From assembly GCA_003222195.1 (NCBI GenBank), contig QHVB01000025.1, positions 310,001 through 374,000 of the forward strand: DNA of 64,000 nt, given 5' to 3'. How positions within the stretch are numbered: the first letter of the stretch is position 1; each line of letters opens with the position of its first letter. Source of the stretch: Gemmatimonadota bacterium (lineage in GTDB: Bacteria > Gemmatimonadota > Gemmatimonadetes > Gemmatimonadales > GWC2-71-9). Shown piece by piece: positions 53,828-61,524 of this stretch. A program made the translations under genes and the position numbers. The notes under the pieces were generated by a model. It did no database searches, was not told the DNA's origin, and saw nothing but the letters and a program-made list of their open reading frames with translations.

Positions 53828-54619
53828 ATGGAGTCGCTTCGCACCCTGGTCCGCAGCTTTCCCTCAGTCTTGCTCGGCTATTCGGGGGGCGTGGATTCGG
53901 CACTGCTGGCCGTCGTGCTGCGGCAGGAGCTCGGTAGGGACCGCATGCTGGCGGCGATCGGTCGGAGCGCATCGTACCCCGAAGCGCAGTGGCAGGCGGC
54001 AATCGATGTGGCGACGCGGTTCGACATCCCCCTCGTCGAGATCCAGACGCACGAGCTCGAGGATGCGAGCTATCTCGCGAACCCGACCAACCGCTGCTTC
54101 TACTGCAAAACGGAGCTGTGGAGCCGGCTCGTGCCGCTGGCTCGTGAGCGCGGGCTCGCGATCGTCTGCGACGGCACGAATGCCGACGATCTGCATGAGC
54201 ATCGCCCCGGCAAGGCGGCCGGCGTGAATGCGGGCGTGCGGTCGCCGCTCGCCGAGGTGGGACTTACGAAGGCGGAGATCCGCGCCGCGTCGCGCGAGCT
54301 CGGGTTGCCGACGTGGGATGTGCCCGCGGCGCCCTGTCTCTCGAGCCGCGTGCAGTACGGACTCACAATCACGCCGGCGCGCTTACGGCAGGTCGAGCAG
54401 GGCGAGGCGTTTCTGCGCGAGCTCGGTGTCAGGGGGGACCTGCGCCTCCGGCATCACGGCGAAATCGCACGCGTCGAAGTCGAGCCGTCCTGGATTCCGT
54501 GGATCGAGGCGCGGCGCGCGGCGATCACCGATCATCTCACGACCCTTGGGTTCGCGCGGGTGGAGATCGACCCGCACGGGTATCGCCGGGGGAGCCTGTT
54601 AGAGCGTTCGTCGCCCTGA
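53828..54619 (+). CDS. larE: LarE-type sulfur transferase (nickel-pincer cofactor)
   Basis: 263 aa PP-loop ATPase (SGGVDS at 19-24) of the LarE family, which adds sulfur to pyridinium biscarboxylate mononucleotide for the NPN cofactor of lactate racemase and related enzymes. Besides the family cysteine C170 (PAAPCLSSR), it has C90 and C93 (NRCFYCKTE), the three-Cys arrangement of the [4Fe-4S]-type LarE that can act catalytically instead of sacrificing its own sulfur. larA, larB and larC are not in the window. ATG 53828 is chosen over longer starts upstream. Confidence 0.9.
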   Translation: MESLRTLVRSFPSVLLGYSGGVDSALLAVVLRQELGRDRMLAAIGRSASYPEAQWQAAIDVATRFDIPLVEIQTHELEDASYLANPTNRCFYCKTELWSRLVPLARERGLAIVCDGTNADDLHEHRPGKAAGVNAGVRSPLAEVGLTKAEIRAASRELGLPTWDVPAAPCLSSRVQYGLTITPARLRQVEQGEAFLRELGVRGDLRLRHHGEIARVEVEPSWIPWIEARRAAITDHLTTLGFARVEIDPHGYRRGSLLERSSP

Positions 54620-55170
54620 ATTTTCCGGAGGGCGTGCGCCGGGAACTCTGGGACGCGCTCGCGCCCCTGCGCCAGCGTCACGAGAAACTCCCGGTGAAGT
54701 GGGTTCGTCCCGAGAATATTCATCTGAGTCTCAAGTTCCTGGGTGAGGTCGAGGAGACGCGTGAGCAGGAGCTGCGCGCGGCGCTGCAGCACGCGGCTGG
54801 CAGTCGCAGTGAGCCGCGACCCCTGACGCTGCAGATCACCGGCTTCGGCGTGTTTCCCGACTATCACCGTCCTCACGTCCTGTGGGCGGGCATCACGCCG
54901 GAGCCGGGCCTCGAGCTGCTGCAGCACGAAGTCGAGCAGGCGTTCGCGCCGCTCGGTTTTCCGACCGAAGCGCGGGCATTTCGCCCGCATGTCACACTGG
55001 GGCGCGCGGCGCGCGATGCCCGGCCGAGAGACTTCACGGGACTCGAGGAGGTTCTCGCGGGTACCGACTTCGACGCAACCGTCACCGTGGCGGAAGTGGA
55101 CTTGATGCAGAGCACACTCCAAAAGGATGGCCCGGTGTATCAGGTCAGATACCATGAACGGTTGTCTTAA
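54598..55170 (+). CDS. thpR: RNA 2',3'-cyclic phosphodiesterase ThpR (LigT)
   Basis: About 190 aa 2H phosphoesterase. Both catalytic tetrapeptides are present: HLSL (in NIHLSLKFLGE) and HVTL (in RPHVTLGRA). The family starts at RAFVALNFPE, here preceded by GTT (54598), not a standard start codon; the nearest in-frame GTG is about 95 bases upstream inside larE and would add an unrelated N-terminus. GGGGGAG lies just before. The reading frame overlaps larE by 22 bases and the next gene by 17. Confidence 0.88.
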   Translation, partial: VRAFVALNFPEGVRRELWDALAPLRQRHEKLPVKWVRPENIHLSLKFLGEVEETREQELRAALQHAAGSRSEPRPLTLQITGFGVFPDYHRPHVLWAGITPEPGLELLQHEVEQAFAPLGFPTEARAFRPHVTLGRAARDARPRDFTGLEEVLAGTDFDATVTVAEVDLMQSTLQKDGPVYQVRYHERLS

Positions 55171-55819
55171 GGGCGCGCTCAAGCTCGGTTGCGCAATCGC
55201 CATCATCGGCGTACTCGCGCTGATCTGGTGGTTCCGTGAACCGATCATGCGAACGGGCGCGCGCTGGTTCGGCCGCTCGACCGCATTGCCGTCCGTCGCC
55301 GATACGGCGGTGGGCGCGCCGACGCCGAAAGCGACCGCCTCGGGCCAGGCCAAGGTCGGCAATCTCCGGACCAGCGCCGGCCCCGATTCAGTAGTGCTCA
55401 CGCCGAACGAGATGGCCTCCCTGATCGGTGCCGGAATCGATTGGAACGTGCGGAAGATGTACGACTCGCTCCGGGTCGAGCTCCAGGAAGGAAAGCTGGT
55501 CCTGCACGCCCGCCTCGATACGCGTGCCCTCCCGCCGGGGACGCTGGGACCATTTGCCGGCATGGTCGGCGAGCGCGAGCCGCTCCGGATGGCCGGCACG
55601 GTCTCGATCGGGAAGCCGGGCACAGCGCTCTACGACATCACCGAAATCAGTTTGCGCGGCATCGAGATTCCCGGCCCCTTCGTCAAGCAAATCACCAAGC
55701 AGATGGCCGGGGCGTCGACGAGCGGCGCGGTGCCTGTCAAGGTCGATCCTGCGGTCACCGACGTGAAAGTGCACATGACCGGGGTGGTGTTGTATAAGCG
55801 CCGGAGGAACGGCAGGTGA
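55154..55819 (+). CDS. Membrane-anchored periplasmic protein, unknown function
   Basis: 221 aa. One N-terminal helix (about 10-27) then a soluble, beta-rich domain of about 150 residues ending in a basic YKRRRNGR tail. ATG 55154 overlaps thpR by 17 bases. It ends in a GTGA overlap with the response regulator. Position suggests an accessory to that regulator, but no domain is recognised. Confidence 0.65.
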   Translation: MNGCLKGALKLGCAIAIIGVLALIWWFREPIMRTGARWFGRSTALPSVADTAVGAPTPKATASGQAKVGNLRTSAGPDSVVLTPNEMASLIGAGIDWNVRKMYDSLRVELQEGKLVLHARLDTRALPPGTLGPFAGMVGEREPLRMAGTVSIGKPGTALYDITEISLRGIEIPGPFVKQITKQMAGASTSGAVPVKVDPAVTDVKVHMTGVVLYKRRRNGR

Positions 55820-57219
55820 GTCCCCGCCGCGTGATGATCGTCGATGATGAAAAAGGGATCCGCGAAGCGCTGAAACAGGTGCTCGAGTACGAGGAGATTG
55901 AGGTCCAGGCCTGTGCGTCGGGTCATGAGGCGATCCGTGTCTACCCCGACTTCAAGCCGCACCTCGTGTTCCTGGACGTAAAGATGGAAGGGATGGATGG
56001 GCTGGAAACGCTGAAGCGCGTACGGGAGCTGGACCCGCAGGCGCAGGTCGTGATGATCTCGGGCCACGGCACGATCCAGACGGCGGTCGAAGCCACGCAG
56101 CTCGGCGCCTACGATTTCCTCGAGAAGCCGCTCGACACTGATCGCATCCTCCTCACGCTCCGCAACGCGCTGCAGCACGTCGTCCTCGTCAACGAAAATG
56201 TGCGGCTCAAGCAGGAAGTCCGTGCGCAGTACGAGATCGTCGGCTCGAGCAAGGCGATTCGCGCGGTGATCGGCCTGATCGAGAAGGTCGCGCCCACGCC
56301 CGCGCGGGTCCTGATCACGGGCGATAACGGCACCGGCAAGGAGCTCGTCGCCCGCGCGATTCACGCGTTGAGCCCGCGCGCGGCCGGTCCCTTCATCGAG
56401 GTCAACTGTGCCGCGATTCCTACGGAGCTGATCGAAAGCGAGCTGTTCGGCCACATGAAGGGGAGCTTCACCGGCGCGTTCGCCGACCGCGCCGGCAAGT
56501 TCGAGCTCGCCGACGGCGGGACGTTGTTTCTCGACGAAATCGGCGACATGAGTCTTTCGGCGCAGGCCAAAGTGCTGCGCGCGCTCCAGGAAGGCGTGAT
56601 TTCCCGCGTCGGCTCGGGGAAAGCGCTGCCGGTGGACGTGCGCGTGATCGCGGCGACGAACAAGAACCTGGGCGCCGAAATCGAGCAGGGGCGTTTCCGC
56701 GAGGACCTGCTGCATCGGCTCAATGTCATTCCAATCCACGTGCCGCCGTTGCGCGAACGCCGCGCCGACGTCGCGCAGCTCATCACCCACTTCACCGCCG
56801 ATCTGACGAAGGAAGGTGTGCCCTCGAAGGAGTTCGAGGCGCCCGCGGTCGAGCGGCTCACCGCGCACGACTGGCCGGGCAACATTCGCGAGCTCAAGAA
56901 CGCGGTCGAACGCCTGCTCATCCTAGCGTCCGGTCCCGCCGTGACGCAGGGCGACGTGGAGCGGCTGGTGGGGAAAGGGGAGGGGGGGCGAGGGAAGGGT
57001 ACGGCGACCGGAGCTGGAGGGGACGCCTCCTGGTTGCGCGCCGCAACGTTCGAAGAATTCAAGCAGTCGGCCGAGCGCGCGTTCCTGCTCGGCAAGTTGC
57101 AGGAGAACGACTGGAACGTCTCGGAGACCGCGCGCACATTGCAGATGCCGCGCAGCAATCTCTACAAGAAGATCGAGCGATATGGCCTGTCGCGCGGTGG
57201 AGAGGGAGGAGTCCAGTGA
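55816..57219 (+). CDS. Sigma-54-dependent response regulator (NtrX/NtrC family)
   Basis: 467 aa. REC domain (D10, D11, phosphoacceptor D54), AAA+ domain with Walker A GDNGTGKE (169-176) and the sigma-54 contact loop GSFTGA (216-221), and a Fis-type HTH at the end (NVSETARTLQMPRSNLYKKIERY). A Gly/Lys-rich linker (about 392-410) joins AAA+ and HTH. Activates sigma-54 promoters. Translationally coupled on both sides. No kinase is adjacent. Confidence 0.94.
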   Translation: MSPRRVMIVDDEKGIREALKQVLEYEEIEVQACASGHEAIRVYPDFKPHLVFLDVKMEGMDGLETLKRVRELDPQAQVVMISGHGTIQTAVEATQLGAYDFLEKPLDTDRILLTLRNALQHVVLVNENVRLKQEVRAQYEIVGSSKAIRAVIGLIEKVAPTPARVLITGDNGTGKELVARAIHALSPRAAGPFIEVNCAAIPTELIESELFGHMKGSFTGAFADRAGKFELADGGTLFLDEIGDMSLSAQAKVLRALQEGVISRVGSGKALPVDVRVIAATNKNLGAEIEQGRFREDLLHRLNVIPIHVPPLRERRADVAQLITHFTADLTKEGVPSKEFEAPAVERLTAHDWPGNIRELKNAVERLLILASGPAVTQGDVERLVGKGEGGRGKGTATGAGGDASWLRAATFEEFKQSAERAFLLGKLQENDWNVSETARTLQMPRSNLYKKIERYGLSRGGEGGVQ

Positions 57220-57707
57220 AGGAGAAGGAGAAGGATCAGAAAGAGCGCGACTGGGATCGCGAGATGCGTGAGGTGGACAGGCTCCTCGCGAAGCTGCCGG
57301 AGGGCGAGCCGACGCTCGGCCGCGGCGTGCCGACCGTGCCGGTCTCGCCCCGTCCGGGCGTCGCCGGCGTCGGTCCTTCGGGAACGCTGCACGCCGGCCC
57401 AGCTCGCGGGCGCGCCTGGATTACGACGTGGATGCGGGTCGGTCTCGGTCTCGCGTTGGGTGTCGGGATGCTCGTGTGGCCGTACACGCACGCGTGCGGC
57501 CTCAAGCTCGTGTTCTACCTGATCGGAGCGACGGCCGTGACGGTCGCCGGAGTCTGGAGTGCCCTGACCTCGTGGAAACGGCGGCTCGGCATTGCGCATA
57601 CACTCTCGATCATTCTGATTATCTGGGGCCTCGGGCTGGCCGGTCGCCAGCTGCTGCCGCGGCTCTACGGGAAGACTCCTATTCCATTCTTCTGTCCCGC
57701 ACCCTGA
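57216..57707 (+). CDS. Small membrane protein, unknown family
   Basis: 163 aa. Charged N-terminus (KEKEKDQKERDWDREMREVDRLL), Pro-rich segment, then three hydrophobic helices (about 71-88, 94-112, 125-145). GTG 57216 overlaps the regulator stop as GTGA. Downstream spacing to the aldehyde dehydrogenase is 5 bases. No family recognised. Confidence 0.65.
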   Translation: MKEKEKDQKERDWDREMREVDRLLAKLPEGEPTLGRGVPTVPVSPRPGVAGVGPSGTLHAGPARGRAWITTWMRVGLGLALGVGMLVWPYTHACGLKLVFYLIGATAVTVAGVWSALTSWKRRLGIAHTLSIILIIWGLGLAGRQLLPRLYGKTPIPFFCPAP

Positions 57708-57712
57708 GATCC

Positions 57713-59209
57713 ATGCCTCCTGAATTCAAGAATTTCATCGCCGGCGATTGGGTCGTGCCCTCGACGGGCGAGTACTTCGAGAACCGCAACCCGGCGGACT
57801 GGAATGACATCATCGGCCGCTTTCCGCGGTCGGGTCCTGATGACTTGCAGCGTGCGATCGGCTCGGCCAAACGCGGCTTCGCGGAATGGTCCAAGACGCC
57901 CGCGCCGATTCGCGGGCAGGTGCTGCAGCGCGTCGGCCAGCTGCTCGTGGAGCGTAAAGACGCCATCGCGCGGGCGATGACCCGCGAAATGGGCAAGGTG
58001 CTCGCCGAGACCGGCGGTGATGTGCAGGAAGGGATCGATACCGCGTTCTACGCCGCCACCGAGGGCCGCCGCTTGTTCGGCCGTGTCGTGCCGTCGGAGC
58101 TGCGGAACAAGTGGGCGATGAGCTATCGCCGCCCGATCGGGATTGCCGGGCTGATCACGCCGTTCAACTTCCCGCTCGCGATTCCGACGTGGAAAATGTT
58201 TCCGGCGCTGCTGTGCGGAAATGCCGTGATTTTCAAGCCTGCCGAGGACGTGCCCCACACCGCCCATCTGTTGGTCGAGGTGCTGCTCGAGGCGGGGTTA
58301 CCGCCCGAAGTTGTACAGCTTGTCCACGGCCAGGGATCGGTGGTGGGACGCGCGCTCGTCGAGCACCCCGACGTTGGGGTGATCTCGTTCACGGGCTCGA
58401 CGGAGACCGGATCGGTGATCGGCGCGACCTGCGGCAAGATGCACAAGCGCCTGTCGCTGGAAATGGGCGGGAAGAACGCGATGATCGTGATGGACGACGC
58501 CGACCTGGACCTCGCGCTCGACGGCGTGCTATGGGGTGCCTTCGGGACGACGGGGCAGCGTTGCACGGCGACCAGCCGGCTGATCCTGCACGACAAGATT
58601 CACGATCGCTTCGTGCGGACGCTCACCGATCGCGCCGCGAAGCTGCGCCTCGGTCCCGGCCTCGACGACAAGACGGAGGTCGGTCCGCTGATTCACGAAG
58701 AGGCGCGGCAGAAGGTGGCCGAGTACGTCGACATCGCCAAGAAGGAAGGCGCCAGCGTCGCGCTCGGCGGGAAAATTCCGCAGGGCGACAAGCGGCTGGA
58801 GTGCGGCTGGTTCTACGAGCCCACGGTGCTCACCGGCGTGAAGCCGGGGATGCGGGTCGAGCAGGAGGAGATCTTTGGTCCGGTCCTCGCAGTCCTGAAG
58901 GCCCAGGATCTCCCGGACGCCATCCGGATCAACAATGACGTGAAATATGGGCTTTCGAGCTCGCTCTACACGCGCGACGTCAACGGCGCGTTCCAAGCGA
59001 TGACTGACCTCGACACCGGCATCACGTACGTCAACGCGCCGACGATCGGCGCCGAGGCGCATTTGCCGTTTGGCGGCGTGAAGCAGACCGGCAACGGTCA
59101 CCGCGAAGGCGGCTGGGAAGTGTACGACTTCTATTCCGAGACCAAGACGATCTACGTCGATTTCTCGGGGCACCTGCAACGAGCGCAGATCGACACCTAC
59201 ACCGAATAG
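57713..59209 (+). CDS. Aldehyde dehydrogenase (ALDH superfamily)
   Basis: 498 aa NAD(P)-dependent dehydrogenase. Catalytic C284 (GQRCTATSR), general base E250 (LEMGGKN), oxyanion N152 (TPFNFP) and the FTGSTETG cofactor loop are all present. Resembles the ALDH7/alpha-ketoglutaric-semialdehyde dehydrogenase group; the exact aldehyde cannot be read off. ATG 57713 rather than the open frame from 57428. Might be co-transcribed with the small membrane protein upstream. Confidence 0.92.
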   Translation: MPPEFKNFIAGDWVVPSTGEYFENRNPADWNDIIGRFPRSGPDDLQRAIGSAKRGFAEWSKTPAPIRGQVLQRVGQLLVERKDAIARAMTREMGKVLAETGGDVQEGIDTAFYAATEGRRLFGRVVPSELRNKWAMSYRRPIGIAGLITPFNFPLAIPTWKMFPALLCGNAVIFKPAEDVPHTAHLLVEVLLEAGLPPEVVQLVHGQGSVVGRALVEHPDVGVISFTGSTETGSVIGATCGKMHKRLSLEMGGKNAMIVMDDADLDLALDGVLWGAFGTTGQRCTATSRLILHDKIHDRFVRTLTDRAAKLRLGPGLDDKTEVGPLIHEEARQKVAEYVDIAKKEGASVALGGKIPQGDKRLECGWFYEPTVLTGVKPGMRVEQEEIFGPVLAVLKAQDLPDAIRINNDVKYGLSSSLYTRDVNGAFQAMTDLDTGITYVNAPTIGAEAHLPFGGVKQTGNGHREGGWEVYDFYSETKTIYVDFSGHLQRAQIDTYTE

Positions 59210-59273
59210 CTGTTGCGCTTGCGCGACGGACCTCCTTGACGGCCGCGCAAGCCACAGCGTAGCCTGCACGGCA

Positions 59274-59292
59274 CAGTTGTTGATCCGTAGTC
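59274..59292 (+). repeat. Upstream 19-base element, copy 1
   Basis: CAGTTGTTGATCCGTAGTC lies 5 bases before the aminotransferase ATG. It matches 16 of 19 bases of the element at 60498-60516 upstream of panB. Both are preceded by CCTGCAC. Possible shared regulatory site. Confidence 0.4.
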
Positions 59293-59297
59293 GCTAC

Positions 59298-60476
59298 ATG
59301 CCTATCGCGCCTGCCGAACGAGTCCGAGCCCTTTCCGGAGAGGGCGCGTTCGAGGTGTTGGTCGCGTCGCGCCGCCTGGAAAACGACGGCCAGCACGTGG
59401 TCCACCTCGAAATCGGAGAACCCGACCGCGCGACGCCCCACCATGTGGTCGAGGCGGGTATTCGGGCCCTGCACGACGGACACACGCGGTACGTGGATCC
59501 GGCCGGCCTGCCCGCGCTGCGTGACGCGATCGCCACGTCGCTGGCGTGGCGCGGTGTCCGGGGTAGCGCCGCGGAGAATGTGGTCGTGGTCCCCGGTGCC
59601 AAGCCGATGATCTTTTACGCCCTCCTGGCCGTGCTCGAACCGGGCGACGAGGTGCTCGTTCCGGACCCGGGTTTCCCGATCTACCCGTCCGTCGTGCGGT
59701 TTGCCGGAGCGGTCCCCGTCAGTTACCCGGGGTTGGATGTCGCCCGCCTCGCCGCCCTCATCACGCCGCGGACGCGGGCGCTGGTCGTGAACCTCCCGGC
59801 GAACCCCACCGGCGCCGTTGCGACGCCCGATGCGCTGACCGCCATGGCCACGCTCGCGCAGCGTCACGACCTCGCCATCGTGTCGGACGAGGTGTATGGC
59901 CGCATCCGGTACGACCGGCGCGCGGACAGCATCGCGGCGTTGCCGGGCATGCTCGATCGCACGGTGATCGTGGACAGTTTCTCGAAGACCTACTCGATGA
60001 CGGGCTGGCGGCTCGGCTTCGGCGTGGTGCCAGCGGCGCTCGTCGAGCGCGTGACCAAGCTCGTGGTGAACGGCACGTCCTGTACGCCGCCGTTTGTCCA
60101 GCTCGCCGGGCTGGCGGCCCTCACGGGGTCGCAGGACTGCGTGGCGGCCGCCGTCGGACGCTACCAGCGCCGTCGCGACTGGCTGGTGGACGCGCTGAAC
60201 GAACTGCCCGGCGTCCATTGTAGCCCGCCCGAGGGGGCGTTCTACGCGTTTCCCGACGTCCGCGAGATCGAGACGCGGACGGGGCTCACGACCGAACAAC
60301 TCGCCGCTCGGCTGCTCGAAGTGCACGGCGTGGCCGTCCTCCCCGGCACCGCCTTTGGGCCGGGCGGGGCGGGGCGCCTGCGTCTGTCGTTCGCAACAGC
60401 CGACGAGGACCTCGAGGTCGCGCTCCGGCGGATTCGCGAGTGCGTCAGCGACCTTGCCCCCTTGACGGCAGCCTGA
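59298..60476 (+). CDS. Class I/II PLP aminotransferase (AspC-like)
   Basis: 392 aa fold-I enzyme. PLP lysine K230 (SFSKTYSMTGWRLG), N169 (LPANPTG) and D197-Y200 (SDEVY) are conserved, as is the small-domain Arg region near the C-terminus. Probably an aspartate- or alanine-type aminotransferase. ATG 59298 has no Shine-Dalgarno. The 88-base gap upstream holds the element at 59274-59292. Confidence 0.92.
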   Translation: MPIAPAERVRALSGEGAFEVLVASRRLENDGQHVVHLEIGEPDRATPHHVVEAGIRALHDGHTRYVDPAGLPALRDAIATSLAWRGVRGSAAENVVVVPGAKPMIFYALLAVLEPGDEVLVPDPGFPIYPSVVRFAGAVPVSYPGLDVARLAALITPRTRALVVNLPANPTGAVATPDALTAMATLAQRHDLAIVSDEVYGRIRYDRRADSIAALPGMLDRTVIVDSFSKTYSMTGWRLGFGVVPAALVERVTKLVVNGTSCTPPFVQLAGLAALTGSQDCVAAAVGRYQRRRDWLVDALNELPGVHCSPPEGAFYAFPDVREIETRTGLTTEQLAARLLEVHGVAVLPGTAFGPGGAGRLRLSFATADEDLEVALRRIRECVSDLAPLTAA

Positions 60477-60497
60477 GCTGGGCCTAACCTCCCTGCA

Positions 60498-60516
60498 CAA
60501 TTGTTGACCCGTGGTC
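60498..60516 (+). repeat. Upstream 19-base element, copy 2
   Basis: CAATTGTTGACCCGTGGTC, 16 of 19 bases identical to the copy at 59274-59292. It contains TTGACC, a fair -35, with TATTGC 17 bases further on (60527-60532). It lies 127 bases before panB. Confidence 0.4.
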
Positions 60517-60564
60517 ATTTGCCGCGTATTGCCGCCACGTTAAAGAAGGTGCTAAAAAGCGAAC

Positions 60565-60592
60565 TCGCCCGCGGCTTTATTAGTCCGGGCGA
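60565..60592 (+). promoter_or_regulatory. Hairpin in the panB leader
   Basis: TCGCCCG (60565-60571) and CGGGCGA (60586-60592) form a 7-bp stem with a 14-base loop, followed by CGGTTGTTTT. It could be a weak terminator of the upstream gene or an attenuator in the panB leader. The remaining 60477-60642 region has no gene. Confidence 0.35.
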
Positions 60593-60642
60593 CGGTTGTT
60601 TTAGGGAATCGCTTTCTCGCGGCGTTCACGCCGGAGGGTGCG

Positions 60643-61524
60643 ATGACCGCCCGCAGAGTCACAGTCGCAACGTTGGCCGCGCTGAAATCCCGCAACGAGA
60701 AAGCCGTGTTCGTCACGGCGTACGACTACCCCACGGCGACGTTCGCCGATCGGGCGGGCGTCGACATGATTCTCGTGGGCGATTCCGCAGCGATGACGAT
60801 GCTGGGCCTGCCGAGCACACTCCAAATTGGATTGAACGAAATGCTGGTTTTCATCGGCGCGGTGACGCGGGCCGCCAAGCACGCGTTCGTCGTCGGTGAC
60901 CTCCCATTCCTTTCTTATCAGCCATCGGATGAAACGGCGGTGCGCAGTGCTGGTGCGTTCATAGCGGCCGGCTGCGACGCGGTGAAGTGTGAAGGGGGAA
61001 ACCGTGTCGCACGCCGCGTCCGCGCCATGGTGGACGCGGGCATCGCGGTCATGGGACACCTGGGACTGACGCCGCAGAGCCTCGGACAGCTCGGCGGCTA
61101 TCGCGTGCAAGGCAAGTCACTCGCGGCGGCGGAGCGGTTATTGCGCGATGCGGAGGCGCTCGAGCGCGCCGGCGCATTCGCGGTGCTCCTCGAAGCGGTT
61201 CCAGCCGAAACCGCGGCATTCGTCCGGGAGCGGGTCGGGTTGCTGGTGTACGGCATCGGCGCCGGCCCGGAAGTCGACGGGCAGCTGGTGATCTCGCACG
61301 ACCTGCTGGGCAATTTCGTCGGCGAGATCGCGCCGCGCTTCGTAAAACGCTACGCCGAGGTAGGCGCGACCGTCGAGCGCGCGTTCGCGGAGTACGCGCG
61401 CGACGTCCGGGCTGGCGTCTTCCCCGGGCCGGAACATTGCTATCAGATCGACGCGGCCGATGAGGCGCTGATTCGCGCGGCGCGCCAGAGTACACCGGCG
61501 CCGGCGGTGGAGGCCACGCCATGA
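60643..61524 (+). CDS. panB: Ketopantoate hydroxymethyltransferase PanB
   Basis: 293 aa TIM-barrel enzyme making ketopantoate from 2-oxoisovalerate and methylene-tetrahydrofolate, first step of pantothenate synthesis. Motifs FVTAYDYP, ILVGDSAAMTMLG, GDLPFLSYQ, KCEGG and GHLGLTPQ match the family. GGAGG stands about 5 bases before ATG 60643. Overlaps thrC by four bases. Confidence 0.96.
   Translation: MTARRVTVATLAALKSRNEKAVFVTAYDYPTATFADRAGVDMILVGDSAAMTMLGLPSTLQIGLNEMLVFIGAVTRAAKHAFVVGDLPFLSYQPSDETAVRSAGAFIAAGCDAVKCEGGNRVARRVRAMVDAGIAVMGHLGLTPQSLGQLGGYRVQGKSLAAAERLLRDAEALERAGAFAVLLEAVPAETAAFVRERVGLLVYGIGAGPEVDGQLVISHDLLGNFVGEIAPRFVKRYAEVGATVERAFAEYARDVRAGVFPGPEHCYQIDAADEALIRAARQSTPAPAVEATP

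Noticed and set aside
53828-54619. PP-loop protein as an NAD synthetase or asparagine synthase
   Set aside because: The AAPCLSSR and CxxC motifs are those of LarE; no glutaminase domain is present.
55630-56868. 412-codon minus-strand frame
   Set aside because: Antisense to the NtrX-like regulator; low-quality shadow.
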